NCBI RefSeq assembly: GCF_007827695.1 | Contig: NZ_VITA01000010.1 | Location: forward strand, 124,001-188,000 | Direction of reading: 5' to 3' | Length of the DNA stretch: 64,000 nucleotides | Source of the DNA: Sinorhizobium medicae | GTDB taxonomy: Bacteria; Pseudomonadota; Alphaproteobacteria; Rhizobiales; Rhizobiaceae | Shown: piece after piece, positions 35,501 through 44,852 of the stretch | Layout: every line of letters begins with the position of its first letter | Numbering within the stretch: the first letter of the stretch is position 1 | Made by a program: the position numbers and the translations under genes | Notes under the pieces: generated by a model | Database searches by the model: none | Told to the model about the DNA's origin: nothing | The model's input: the letters and a program-made list of their open reading frames with translations, nothing else

Positions 35501-35717
35501 CCTGGTCTTCCATTTCCTGGATGGATGCTCCTGGCCATACGGCTTGCACCACCATGACGCGGAACGTGAATTCCGGATCCTCGCGTTGTCCCATGCGCAG
35601 GAGCCCGAGGGCGCCTGTGATGATGATCAGCGCCAGGAGGAAGCGCGCGATGCTCGGATGCCCGATCGCCCAGCGCGAAAGATTGAACGGTTTCCTGTCC
35701 TCTGTGGAGGCTTGCAT
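32565..35717 (-). CDS. RND-family multidrug efflux permease
   Basis: A 1050-residue inner-membrane proton antiporter of the AcrB/HAE1 class. There is a helix near residue 25, a large periplasmic loop, a six-helix block, a second periplasmic loop and another six-helix block. The proton-relay acidic pair is visible in ALGLLVDDAMIVIEMMER. It is encoded after its membrane-fusion protein (28-base gap), with a TetR gene before both. No outer-membrane channel gene is present, so a TolC-like protein would come from elsewhere. Confidence 0.92.
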   Translation of the reverse strand: MQASTEDRKPFNLSRWAIGHPSIARFLLALIIITGALGLLRMGQREDPEFTFRVMVVQAVWPGASIQEMEDQVVNKIERKLQETPHLDFVRSYTRAGSAIITVQIEGDTNADEVADAFYQVRKKVGDIANELPEGVLGPYFNDEFGDTFITLHSISGDGFSYPELRRFAIEGRDMLLTTPGVEKVVILGDQPEKIFIDVSSKALAERGLTLNDLRDAIAGQNNVDHAGSVDTGTRSVRISVEGGVTEAEDIRELRLRAGDRTIRLGDIATVTSGLEDPYSRKFRFNGHDSVQIGVVMAKGFNVTDVGNAVEATYDRFESALPYGVSVDQVSNQPEVVTEAISEFSHALVEALIIVLVVSFLSIGWRSGLVIAIAIPLVLAATFAIMYELGIDLQRISLGALIIALGLLVDDAMIVIEMMERKLEEGLEKIDAASFAYSSTAFPMLTGTLITTAGFIPVGFAQSTAGEYVRSLFYVVGIALVVSWFVAVYFTPWLGYMILKQRHHAGTHHDVFDTRFYRRLRSTVGWAVRHRITVLLMTLAIFMTSLWGFQFIPKNFFPQSSRPEILVDLWLPEGTSIKEVEKQAKALEQRLMDDKDKRFIATYIGEGAPRFFLPLDQQLRNPNFAQLLVMAKDEPARERLIGKLRTVLAEEFPSIRTKVDRLFLGPPTGWPVQMRVMGPDREEVRRIANEVKAKFRENPLLGAIHDDWLEPVPAMKLVIDQDRARALGITSQRIRQMLQAAMSGVPLDSFRDGEEAVSIVAREPGGNRHLLSAVQSVYVPTDFGGFVPVSQVAKVVPVMEQGVEWRRDRLPTITVRATLPDGVQSNDVAMKLFDELRGLRDSLPPAYKVEIQGGAEDSAESQASIAAKAPIMLVVIVILLMVQLQHFGKAMLVLATGPLGIIGAAAALLISGAPFGFVAILGVIALLGIIIRNSIILVDQIDQDIAAGMERYEAIIGAAVRRFRPITLTALTAVLALIPISRGVFWGPLAYAMMGGILVATVLTIVVLPAAYALFFGKEPKARKTAPGPAAAQGDADEDSTPYPAPLAAE

Positions 35718-35745
35718 GGCCGTAGTCCCGTTCTATCGGTGGAGG

Positions 35746-36900
35746 TTAGCGGAGGAGTTCGGGCGTTTCGGCCCGGGCGGACTGTTGCTCGGCCGATTGC
35801 TGTTCGTCCGCCTGCAGCCTCACTTTCAGATCCTCGGCCATGAATTGTGTGCCCGCGGCAACAACGAGGTCGCCGGCGCCGAGGCCCTCGACGACGCGCA
35901 CGCCGTTATCGGCGAAGTCGGCAAGCTTGACCGGGCGTGCATGGACGGTCGAGAAGTCACGATCAACGATCCAGACGATATTCTGGCCATCCTTCTTCGA
36001 CAGCGCACTCAGCGGGATGGAAAAGAGCGGCGCCGAGCTTCCTGCAGTCGCCTCGACCGTCGCCGTCATGCCGAGGAGCACGCGCTCGTCTTTCGGCAGG
36101 CCGACGCGCACCGAAAAGGTGCGTGAGCGCGGGTCGGCGCTGCCGGAAACTTCGCGCACATGGCCGTCGAGCACGAGCATGTCGTCCGACCAGAAACGCG
36201 CCTGCACCGGTTTGCCCGGCCTGAATTCGGCGATGTCGATTTCGGGCACCGCGACTTCGACTTCCTTCTCCCCGTCGACTGCGACAGTCACGACGGGCGT
36301 TCCGGTGCCGACGACCTGGCCTATATCGGCGTTTACGGCCGTGACGATGCCGTTCTGGTCGGCCTTGAGGTCCGTATAGTTTACCTGGTTCTTCGCCTGG
36401 CTGAGCGACGATGCCGCGGCGTCGCGCGTTGAGACCGCCTGATCGTAAAGTAGGGTTGCCTGATCGAGCTGGGCCTGTGAGGAGAAGGATTTGTTGAAAA
36501 GCTGTTCGGCTCTGAGCTTCGCAAGCCCCGTCGTCTGCACCTGCTTTTCGGCCGCGAGCAGACTTGCCTCGGCGCTCCGCACCGCAAGCTGATAGTCGGT
36601 GGCGTCGACGCGGGCGAGAACATCACCTGGTTCAACCCTATCGCCGATATTGACGAGGCGCTCGGTGATCTTGCCGCCCACACGGAAGCCCAGATTCATT
36701 TCCGTGCGCGCTCTTACCGAGCCGGAATAGTGGAGCTCCCTTGGCTTGCCCGCCGCGGCTATCTCCACGACCTTGACCGGCCGTATCACTTCCTTCGTCT
36801 CGGCCTTTTCTTCCGTGCAGCCGGAGAGAACGGCGCCAAGCAGGATCAGGCTCAGGAGACTGGAGACAGACGGTCGGTTGAGGGCACTTCGTGAAAACAT
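35746..36900 (-). CDS. RND efflux periplasmic adaptor (membrane-fusion lipoprotein)
   Basis: A 384-residue adaptor with a lipoprotein signal (LLSLILLGAVLSGC), a biotinyl-lipoyl-like domain (GGKITERLVNIGDRVEPGDVLARVD), a helical hairpin rich in Ala and Gln, and a beta-barrel/membrane-proximal part. ATG 36900 was chosen because it begins the signal peptide; the longer upstream frame overlaps the regulator gene. It links the RND pump to an outer-membrane channel. Confidence 0.9.
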   Translation of the reverse strand: MFSRSALNRPSVSSLLSLILLGAVLSGCTEEKAETKEVIRPVKVVEIAAAGKPRELHYSGSVRARTEMNLGFRVGGKITERLVNIGDRVEPGDVLARVDATDYQLAVRSAEASLLAAEKQVQTTGLAKLRAEQLFNKSFSSQAQLDQATLLYDQAVSTRDAAASSLSQAKNQVNYTDLKADQNGIVTAVNADIGQVVGTGTPVVTVAVDGEKEVEVAVPEIDIAEFRPGKPVQARFWSDDMLVLDGHVREVSGSADPRSRTFSVRVGLPKDERVLLGMTATVEATAGSSAPLFSIPLSALSKKDGQNIVWIVDRDFSTVHARPVKLADFADNGVRVVEGLGAGDLVVAAGTQFMAEDLKVRLQADEQQSAEQQSARAETPELLR

Positions 36901-36995
36901 CGCTCTTACTCTCTCTGGCCGCTCTGCGGCGGCTGGACGTTCTTTCTGTGCATGAAGTCGCGCCAAAACCGCTCCGCATGTCCGGGTGACTTGCG

Positions 36996-37601
36996 CTATT
37001 TCCTCAGCGCCCGGATGGCGAACTCGATCAGCTCCTCCGGAGTGGCGCGGTTTTCCTTGGCAAGACACTGGGCGACGATCTGCGGATGACAGAGGGTCAC
37101 GAGGCTGGCGCCGAAGCATCTGGCTGCCACCGCTGGGTCCGTATCCACGAACTCTCCGGCTTCGATCCCTTCGCGAATAATGCCTGCGAGGAGGTCGTCG
37201 AGACGGCTGATATGCTTTTCGATGACGTGCCAGTTGTGTTCGATCGCGACGACGACCATCTCATGCACTTTCTTTTCGTCGAGCATCGTCTCGACGGTGA
37301 GTTTGTGCTGACCCTGCGCATAACGCCTCAGCCGCTCTGAAGCGCTGAGAGGCAGGTGCGCGATGTCATGGGCCTGCTGATAGCTTGCTCCGAGCATGCG
37401 CGAGCAGAGCGCCTGATGGATCTCCGTTTTCGACGCGAAGAAGCGGTAGATGTTCGCCGGCGACATATCGAGCTCGCGCGCGATGTCGGCGACGTTTGTT
37501 TTGGCATAGCCGTAATGGCGGAACAGTCGCTCGGCGGCGTCGAGAATCCGCGTGACGTTTTCCTGTCTGGTTGCATCGATGCTGTCAGTTAGATCGCTCA
37601 T
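36996..37601 (-). CDS. TetR-family repressor of the RND pump
   Basis: A 201-residue regulator with an N-terminal helix-turn-helix (VADIARELDMSPANIYRFFASKTEI) and an alpha-helical ligand domain. It is first in the operon with the adaptor and RND permease, on the same strand. GGAGA precedes ATG 37601. A 22-bp imperfect palindrome 20 bases upstream of its start is a likely operator. Confidence 0.9.
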   Translation of the reverse strand: MSDLTDSIDATRQENVTRILDAAERLFRHYGYAKTNVADIARELDMSPANIYRFFASKTEIHQALCSRMLGASYQQAHDIAHLPLSASERLRRYAQGQHKLTVETMLDEKKVHEMVVVAIEHNWHVIEKHISRLDDLLAGIIREGIEAGEFVDTDPAVAARCFGASLVTLCHPQIVAQCLAKENRATPEELIEFAIRALRK

Positions 37602-37620
37602 CCTGTCTCCTGATGATGAG

Positions 37621-37642
37621 TGACGAATTTTGAATTTCGTCA
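37621..37642. promoter_or_regulatory. 22-bp imperfect palindrome, likely TetR operator
   Basis: The arms TGACGAA and TTCGTCA flank an AT-rich centre (9 of 11 base pairs match). It lies 20 bases upstream of the tetR start and 126 bases before the divergent dehydrogenase gene. It probably serves autoregulation of the efflux operon. Confidence 0.6.
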
Positions 37643-37767
37643 GTCGTAATCCGATAATCGTGAGTTGTCAATCTATTTGAGCGTGAATGCCAATCTCGGT
37701 GATATGCTCATTGACTCATTATACCAGTTCCGCTATGCGGATGAGCAAGATAGCTGAGGAGATGCAA

Positions 37768-38592
37768 ATGACATCGATTGCCCTGTTCGGCGCCGGCGGG
37801 AAGATGGGCTGCCGCCTGGCCAAGAACCTCAAAGGCTCGCGTTTCGACGTGCGCCATGTCGAAGTGAGCGAAGCGGGCAAGGTGCGGCTGGCGGAGCTCG
37901 GGCTTTCGACGGTTGACGCCGATGCGGCTCTGGATGGCGCCGAGGTGGTCGTTCTGGCCGTGCCGGATACGGCGATCGGCAAGGTCGCTTCCGCGATTGC
38001 AGATCGGCTGAAGCCCGGCACGATGGTCATCGTCCTCGACGCGGCGGCGCCCTATGCCGGTCATCTGCCGGAGCGTAGCGATCTTACCTATTTCGTCACC
38101 CATCCCTGCCACCCGCCGATCTTCAACGACGAGACGGATCCTGCGGCCAAGCGCGATTTCTTCGGCGGCGTCGCTGCCAAGCAGCACATCGTCTCGGCGC
38201 TGATGCAGGGGCCGGAAGAAGCCTATGCGCTCGGCGAGGAGATCGCCAAGATCATCTGGGCGCCGGTCATGCGTTCGCACCGGGTGACGGTCGAGCAGAT
38301 CGCGCTGCTCGAACCCGGGCTTTCCGAAACGGTCTGCGCCTCGCTGCTGGTCGTCATGCGCGAGGCCATGGAGGAATGCGTCAGGCGCGGCGTGCCGAAA
38401 GAGGCAGCGCGCGACTTTCTGCTCGGCCACATGAACGTGCTTGGCGCGGTGATCTTCGAAGAGACGCCCGGCGTCTTCTCCGACGCCTGCAACAAGGCAA
38501 TCGAATTCGGCAAGCCGATGCTCATGCGCGAGGACTGGAAACGCGTCTTCGAGCCGCAGGAGATCGCCGACAGCATCCGGCGCATCACCTGA
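37768..38592 (+). CDS. NAD-binding dehydrogenase with PDH_C domain, D-apionate oxidoisomerase (ApnO)-like
   Basis: A 274-residue protein with an N-terminal Rossmann motif (IALFGAGGKMGCRLAKNL) and a C-terminal helical domain of the phosphogluconate-dehydrogenase-like PDH_C type (VTHPCHPPIFNDE, later GHMNVLGAVIFEETPGVFSDACNKAIEFG). D-apionate oxidoisomerases belong to this group. The following sugar ABC transporter and Gfo/Idh/MocA dehydrogenase fit an apiose/apionate pathway, but the substrate is inferred only. ATG 37768 has GAGGAG upstream; the longer frame overlaps the promoter region. Confidence 0.6.
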   Translation: MTSIALFGAGGKMGCRLAKNLKGSRFDVRHVEVSEAGKVRLAELGLSTVDADAALDGAEVVVLAVPDTAIGKVASAIADRLKPGTMVIVLDAAAPYAGHLPERSDLTYFVTHPCHPPIFNDETDPAAKRDFFGGVAAKQHIVSALMQGPEEAYALGEEIAKIIWAPVMRSHRVTVEQIALLEPGLSETVCASLLVVMREAMEECVRRGVPKEAARDFLLGHMNVLGAVIFEETPGVFSDACNKAIEFGKPMLMREDWKRVFEPQEIADSIRRIT

Positions 38593-38608
38593 TTTTGCGA
38601 ACGGAATA

Positions 38609-39601
<993 letters not shown>

Positions 39602-39618
39602 TCGGTTTCAAAGAGTTG

Positions 39619-39657
39619 GAGCGGGAGCGGACGAAGAACCGTCCGCGCCGCCCGCTC
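39619..39657. repeat. RIME-like nested hairpin, copy C, after the binding-protein gene
   Basis: GAGCGGG pairs with CCCGCTC (outer stem), and GCGGACG pairs with CGTCCGC (inner stem, 6-base loop). It lies 18 bases after the binding-protein stop and 54 bases before the DUF2291 gene. Confidence 0.75.
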
Positions 39658-39710
39658 AGGCACGCGGCAGAACTAAGCTGCGTGCCTGTCCTGTGATGGA
39701 GTGAATTTCG

Positions 39711-40355
39711 ATGCCGAACTTCAAAGTCGCGGCCGCGTTTGCGGTTGCGGGCGTGATGGCACTCTCGGGCTGCAAGATCATCAAGACGCCGACCGCCGAA
39801 GAGGCTGCGGAAGCGGCCTCCGGGGGCTTCAATCCCAACCGCATGGTCGCCGAGATCTGGGACACGAAGGTGCTTTCCTATCTCGACCGGAAAGCCGGTC
39901 CATTCACCGAGGTTGCCGCACTTGCCGGAAGCGATCCGCAGGCGGCCGGCGCGAAATACGGCCATAAGGAAAAGCAGGGGAGTGCTCCCTGGACCTTCGC
40001 GGCGCGTCTTTCCGGCACGATCGTCAAAGCCGAGACAAAATCGCGTTCGGCCTATGTCGAGGTCGATGCGGATTCCGACGGCAAGGCGGATGCACGCGTG
40101 CAGATAGGTCCGGCGATAAGGGGCACGGCCATCCGCGACACCCTCGACTTCGTCAATTTCAACGAATTCAAGAACCAGATCGAGTGGGCGCAATTCGGCA
40201 AGGCCTTCAACACGCATGTCAACGGGCTGGTGCTGGAAAAGCTTCCCCGCGACGGACTTGTCGGCAAGAAGCTCGACGCTGTCGGGGCCTATCCCTTGCC
40301 GGCCAAGGGCCAGCTGCCGCTGTTCGTTCCGGCTCGATTGACGGTGGGTGGATGA
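39711..40355 (+). CDS. DUF2291 lipoprotein of a sugar ABC transporter operon
   Basis: A 214-residue protein with a lipoprotein signal (AAAFAVAGVMALSGCKII; Cys in LSGC) and DUF2291 features (FNPNRMVAEIWDTKVLSYLD, QIGPAIRGTAIRDTLDFVNFNEF). DUF2291 genes are found inside RbsABC-type operons; an accessory role in uptake is likely but unproven. Its stop overlaps the start of the ATPase gene (ATGA). Confidence 0.8.
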   Translation: MPNFKVAAAFAVAGVMALSGCKIIKTPTAEEAAEAASGGFNPNRMVAEIWDTKVLSYLDRKAGPFTEVAALAGSDPQAAGAKYGHKEKQGSAPWTFAARLSGTIVKAETKSRSAYVEVDADSDGKADARVQIGPAIRGTAIRDTLDFVNFNEFKNQIEWAQFGKAFNTHVNGLVLEKLPRDGLVGKKLDAVGAYPLPAKGQLPLFVPARLTVGG

Positions 40356-41902
40356 TCATGCAAGCCCGTGACGACGATGATTGCATCCTGCGCCTCGAAG
40401 ACGTGACGAAGGTCTATTCGGGCATTGTTGCTGTACGCCATGCGGATCTTTCTCTCCGGCGCGGCGCCGTCAACGTGCTCGTCGGCGAAAATGGTGCCGG
40501 CAAGTCCACGCTGATGCGGATCATCGCGGGCGTCGAGAAGCCGTCACTCGGCCGCATCCTGCTCGACGGCAAGGAGGTGGAATTTCACTCGCCGGCCGAC
40601 GCGCAGCGCCACGGTATCGGCATGGTCTTCCAGGAGCTCAATCTTTTCGGCAATCTCTCGGTTGCCGAGAACATCTTCGCGACCCGGGAGCTGACCAGGG
40701 GCTTTCGCGGCATAGATCACGGCGCGCAGGTCGAGAGGGCGACCGGGTTTCTCGACAGGCTCGATGCCGGGATCGATGCCGAGACGCTCGTCGAAGACCT
40801 GCCGATCGGCCAGCAGCAGCTGGTGGAGATCGCCAAGGCGATCTCGCTCGACACGCGCATCCTTATTCTGGACGAGCCGACATCGGCCCTTTCGGCGGCG
40901 GAGGTCGACGTTCTTTTCAAGGTCATCAGGGAGTTGAAGGCTCAAGGGGTGGCGATCGTGTACATTTCTCACCGGCTCGAAGAGCTGATGCGGATCGGCG
41001 ACTACATCACGGTTCTGAGGGACGGGCAGATCACTGGCCACGCCATGGTCAAGGACATCGATACCAAGTGGATCGTCCGGTCGATGATCGGCTCGGACGC
41101 AAAGGATTTCGCCAAATCGATTGCGCACCGCCTTGGCGAGGAGGCCTTCCGCGCCGAGGATATCTGCCTGCCGCGCCGAACCGGCGGGCTCGCGGTCGAT
41201 CATGTCTCGATCTCGCTTCGCGCCGGCGAGGTGCTGGGCATCTACGGATTGATGGGAGCGGGTCGCAGCGAGTTCTTCGAATGCGTCATGGGCCAGCACC
41301 GGCATTCTTCGGGCCGGGTGTTTGTCGACGGGACCGAGGTCGACGCCACCGACACCGCCGGCCGGATAAGCGCGGGTTTGGCGCTGATCCCGGAAGATCG
41401 CCAGCGCGAGGGCCTGGTTCAGGCCCTATCGATCGCCAGCAATCTGACGCTTGCGAGCCTGGATCGCTTCGTCCGCTTCGGCTTCCATATCGTCGGCGCA
41501 CGGGAGCAGGCCTCGATCGAGGCGGCCATCCGCGATCTTTCCATCAAAGCGCCGAACCCGGACTTCGAGGTAACCTCGATGTCGGGCGGCAACCAGCAGA
41601 AGGTCGTTATCGGCAAGGCGTTGATGACGAAGCCGAAGGTGCTGCTGATGGACGAACCCAGCCGTGGCATCGATGTCGGCGCCAAAGCGGATGTCTTCCG
41701 CACCATGCGGCGGCTTGCCGGCGAAGGGCTCGCAATCCTCTTTTCCACCTCGGACCTCGAAGAGGTCATGGCGCTCTCCGACCGCATCGCCGTCATGAGC
41801 AACGGACGGCTGGTCACGGTCGTCGGCCGGGCCGATGCGACGGAAGAGATGATCGTGAAGGCTTCGGCCGAAGGGCATAAAACGACAAGGGAACACGCCT
41901 GA
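40352..41902 (+). CDS. Sugar ABC transporter ATP-binding protein (RbsA-like, two ATPase domains)
   Basis: A 516-residue protein with tandem ABC ATPase domains. The first has Walker A GENGAGKST and Walker B LILDEPTSALS; its signature segment is degenerate (LPIGQQQLVEIAKAI). The second, as is usual for RbsA proteins, lacks a good Walker A (GLMGAGRSE) but has the signature MSGGNQQKVVIGKAL and Walker B LLMDEPSRGID. ATG 40352 overlaps the DUF2291 stop; ATG 40358 is possible. Confidence 0.92.
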   Translation: MIMQARDDDDCILRLEDVTKVYSGIVAVRHADLSLRRGAVNVLVGENGAGKSTLMRIIAGVEKPSLGRILLDGKEVEFHSPADAQRHGIGMVFQELNLFGNLSVAENIFATRELTRGFRGIDHGAQVERATGFLDRLDAGIDAETLVEDLPIGQQQLVEIAKAISLDTRILILDEPTSALSAAEVDVLFKVIRELKAQGVAIVYISHRLEELMRIGDYITVLRDGQITGHAMVKDIDTKWIVRSMIGSDAKDFAKSIAHRLGEEAFRAEDICLPRRTGGLAVDHVSISLRAGEVLGIYGLMGAGRSEFFECVMGQHRHSSGRVFVDGTEVDATDTAGRISAGLALIPEDRQREGLVQALSIASNLTLASLDRFVRFGFHIVGAREQASIEAAIRDLSIKAPNPDFEVTSMSGGNQQKVVIGKALMTKPKVLLMDEPSRGIDVGAKADVFRTMRRLAGEGLAILFSTSDLEEVMALSDRIAVMSNGRLVTVVGRADATEEMIVKASAEGHKTTREHA

Positions 41903-42966
41903 TGACGACGGCAACGACGACGACCACCGCAACGGACGCCGCGAGCGGCTCGGTGCTGCTCACTTTGATGAAGCTCAGGACGTTCATCGCCCTCTTCGCG
42001 GTGATCGCCTTCTTTTCGATTTTCGCGCCGAACTTTCTTTCAACCGCCAATCTCATTCTCATGTCGAAGCATGTGGCGCTCAACGCCTTCCTCGCCATGG
42101 GCATGACCTTCGTCATCATCACCGGCGGCATCGATCTTTCCGTCGGTTCGATCGTCGGGCTCTGCGGAATGGTCGCGGGCGGGCTCATCCTCAACGGCAT
42201 CGATCTGCAGTTCGGCTATACGATCTATTTCAACGTCGTCGAGGTCTGCCTCATCACGCTGGCGGTCGGTATCGTCATTGGTGCGGTCAACGGGTTGCTG
42301 ATCACAAAGCTCAACGTCGCACCCTTCATCGCCACGCTCGGAACGCTCTATGTGGCGCGCGGCTTTGCGCTGCTCTCGTCGGGCGGCCAGACCTTCCCCA
42401 ATCTCGTCGGCAAGCCTGAGCTCTCGACGACGGGCTTTGCCTTCCTCGGCTCCGGCCGGCTGCTCGGCCTGCCGGTTTCGATCTGGATCCTTATCGTTGT
42501 GGCGCTCGCCGCCGCCTACCTCGCCCGCTACACGCCGATCGGCCGGCACATCTTCGCCGTCGGAGGAAACGAGCGTGCTGCCCGCATGTCCGGCATCCGG
42601 GTCAACAGGGTGAAGATGTTCGTCTACATGTTCTCCGGCTTCTGTGCCGCGATCGTTGGGCTGGTCATATCGTCGGAGCTTATGGCTTCGCACCCTGCGA
42701 CGGGCAACTCCTTCGAGCTCAATGCAATCGCCGCAGCGGTTCTCGGCGGCACCTCGATGTCCGGCGGCCGCGGTACGATCGGCGGCACGATCATCGGAGC
42801 CTTCGTCATAGGCATTCTTTCCGACGGCCTCGTCATGATGGGCATTTCGTCCTTCTGGCAGATGGTCATAAAGGGGATCGTGATCATCGTGGCCGTCGTG
42901 GTGGATCAGGCGCAGCGTCGGCTGCAGCAACAGGTCACGCTGATGCAGCTTGCGAAAAAAGGGTGA
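41902..42966 (+). CDS. Sugar ABC transporter permease (RbsC-like)
   Basis: A 354-residue permease with about eight to ten membrane segments and the family patterns GMTFVIITGGIDLSVGSIVG, NGLLITKLNVAPFIATLGTL, and the loop GTSMSGGRGTIGGTIIGAFV. Its start overlaps the ATPase stop by one base. It has an N-terminal polar stretch rich in Thr (TTATTTTTATDAASG). Confidence 0.92.
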   Translation: MTTATTTTTATDAASGSVLLTLMKLRTFIALFAVIAFFSIFAPNFLSTANLILMSKHVALNAFLAMGMTFVIITGGIDLSVGSIVGLCGMVAGGLILNGIDLQFGYTIYFNVVEVCLITLAVGIVIGAVNGLLITKLNVAPFIATLGTLYVARGFALLSSGGQTFPNLVGKPELSTTGFAFLGSGRLLGLPVSIWILIVVALAAAYLARYTPIGRHIFAVGGNERAARMSGIRVNRVKMFVYMFSGFCAAIVGLVISSELMASHPATGNSFELNAIAAAVLGGTSMSGGRGTIGGTIIGAFVIGILSDGLVMMGISSFWQMVIKGIVIIVAVVVDQAQRRLQQQVTLMQLAKKG

Positions 42967-42970
42967 TGGC

Positions 42971-44029
42971 ATGGCAGATCTTAAAGGCGCGCTGATCGGC
43001 TGCGGCTTCTTCGCCGTGAACCAGATGCATGGCTGGCGTGACGCCGAAGGGGCGCGGATCGTCGCCATCTGCGATCGCGATCCCGAGAGACTTAGGGCCG
43101 TCGGTGACGAGTTCGCCATCACCCGCCGCTATCTATCCGTAGACGACCTCTTTGCCGATGGCGGCTTCGATTTCGTCGACATTGCCACGACCGTGGGAAG
43201 CCACCGGTCGCTGGTGGAACTGGCCGCACGACACGGGATCGCGACAATCTGCCAGAAGCCGATCGCGCCAACCATGGAGGACGCCGAGGCAATGGTCGAA
43301 GCCTGCGCGAAGGCAGGGGTCCCATTCATGGTACATGAGAACTTCCGATGGCAGTCGCCGATACGGGCGGTTAAGGCGGCGATCGACAGCGGCACGGTCG
43401 GGGAGGTGTTCTGGGGGCGGGTGAGCTTTCGATCGGGCTATGACGTCTTTTCCGGCCAGCCCTATCTAGCAACGGGCAAGCGTTTCATTATCGAGGACCT
43501 TGGGATCCATGCACTCGATGTCGCGCGCTACATCTTCGGCGATGCGACAGCGGTGACGGCGCGCACGCGGCGGGTCAATCCGGCGATCGCCGGCGAGGAT
43601 GTCGCGACGATGCTCCTGGATCATGAAGGGGCGATCACCTCCATCGTGGACTGCAGCTATGCGACCAGGTTGCCGATCGAGCCCTTTCCGGAAACCCTGA
43701 TCGAGGTTGACGGAAGCAAGGGCACCCTGCGGCTTTCGCAGGGCTATCACCTCACCATGCATTCGAAGGACGGCACGAAAGTCACGAATGTGGAGCCGCC
43801 GGTTCTTTCCTGGGCGGCGCCTCCTTGGCACAACATTCAGGAAAGCGTCTCACGCATCCAGCAGCATTGGGTGGAAGCCTTGCGTGCCGGGCGCGAGCCG
43901 GATACGTCCGGCCTGGATAATCTGGAGACCTTCGCTTTGGTGGAGGCGTCGTATCTCAGCGCCGCCGAAGGCAGGACCGTTTCATTGGCGGAGGTCATTG
44001 GAAGGCGCCCAAGTCAGTTCTCCAGGTGA
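42971..44029 (+). CDS. Gfo/Idh/MocA-family sugar dehydrogenase, possibly D-apiose dehydrogenase
   Basis: A 352-residue oxidoreductase with a Rossmann motif (GALIGCGFFAVNQMHGW), the family EKP-type motif as CQKPIAPTMEDA, and the C-terminal catalytic segment (RFIIEDLGIHALDVARYIFG, with Asp and His). It should oxidise a sugar with NAD(P). D-apiose dehydrogenases belong to this family and occur next to RbsABC-type transporters and ApnO-like proteins, which fits this operon. ATG 42971 starts 5 bases after the permease stop. Confidence 0.75.
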   Translation: MADLKGALIGCGFFAVNQMHGWRDAEGARIVAICDRDPERLRAVGDEFAITRRYLSVDDLFADGGFDFVDIATTVGSHRSLVELAARHGIATICQKPIAPTMEDAEAMVEACAKAGVPFMVHENFRWQSPIRAVKAAIDSGTVGEVFWGRVSFRSGYDVFSGQPYLATGKRFIIEDLGIHALDVARYIFGDATAVTARTRRVNPAIAGEDVATMLLDHEGAITSIVDCSYATRLPIEPFPETLIEVDGSKGTLRLSQGYHLTMHSKDGTKVTNVEPPVLSWAAPPWHNIQESVSRIQQHWVEALRAGREPDTSGLDNLETFALVEASYLSAAEGRTVSLAEVIGRRPSQFSR

Positions 44030-44093
44030 CTCCTTCCGCACGCCCTCCTGTGATATCCTCTTTGCTTGCGCTTCCTCCTGGGGGGAAAGACAA

Positions 44094-44852
44094 ATGGGAG
44101 CTCTCACAGCCTTGGCGCGAAACTGCATCGTAACGGCTCTATTGGGTTGCGCGCTTTTCGCACCTTCGATCGCGGCCGAGGAGGCCGCCGATGTCGCCAC
44201 CGGAACGCGGCTTGCCGAACTATTGCGTGCTGCCCGGAACGTGCTTTCGAATTACCAGTCGCTCATCAACGATCCGGCAATCGGAGACAAGAAGCTTAAC
44301 GGCGAGCGGTTCACAACCGAAGCGATTGCCCTTTACGGCGAGCGTACCGGCCATCCGCTGATCTCGGATGATCTCGGCGACCGCGACCGCAAGCTCCTGC
44401 AGGCACAGGTGGAGGCGATGCGCGAGGTCGTGGATGAAGAGCAGGACGACATCAACCGGCCCGGCATAGGCTTCAAGGGTTTCGTTCCTGCTATTTTTGC
44501 CCGCCTGATGAACGAGAAATTCGCCGTGAAGGCCGGCAATGAGGCGCTGGTCCGCGTTACGGCGCCGGAAGTCCTCGTGCGCAACCGCAAGTCGCTGCCC
44601 GATGCCTGGGAAGCGAGGGTCATCAACGAGATATTTTCGGATCCGAAGCGGCCGAAGGGCGAACTCTACACAGAAGTGACGCAGGTGAACGGCCGGCCCG
44701 CTTTCCGGATGCTGCTGCCGGAATATTACACGGAATCATGCCTCTCCTGTCATGGGTCGCCAAAAGGTGAAATCGACGTCACCGGCTATCCGAAAGAAGG
44801 CGGCAAGGCGGGCGACCTGGGCGGTGCGATCAGCATCGTCTTGTTCAAGTGA
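44094..44852 (+). CDS. Exported c-type heme sensor protein (DUF3365/Tll0287-like)
   Basis: A 252-residue protein with a signal peptide ([19 protein letters not shown]) and a DUF3365-like domain ([37 protein letters not shown]). The heme-attachment motif is C216-L-S-C219-H220. Such domains bind one c-type heme and are thought to sense redox state or gases. The stop overlaps the start of the hybrid kinase gene (GTGA), so the heme protein is probably its periplasmic sensory partner. ATG 44094 has GGGGGG upstream. Confidence 0.82.
   Translation: MGALTALARNCIVTALLGCALFAPSIAAEEAADVATGTRLAELLRAARNVLSNYQSLINDPAIGDKKLNGERFTTEAIALYGERTGHPLISDDLGDRDRKLLQAQVEAMREVVDEEQDDINRPGIGFKGFVPAIFARLMNEKFAVKAGNEALVRVTAPEVLVRNRKSLPDAWEARVINEIFSDPKRPKGELYTEVTQVNGRPAFRMLLPEYYTESCLSCHGSPKGEIDVTGYPKEGGKAGDLGGAISIVLFK

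Noticed and set aside
39619-39657. CRISPR-like repeat
   Set aside because: The GAGCGGG elements are single hairpins scattered over 26 kb, without regular spacing or unique spacers.
42040-43122. Minus-strand frame opposite the RbsC-like permease
   Set aside because: Its translation is very rich in charged residues and mirrors membrane-helix codons of the permease.
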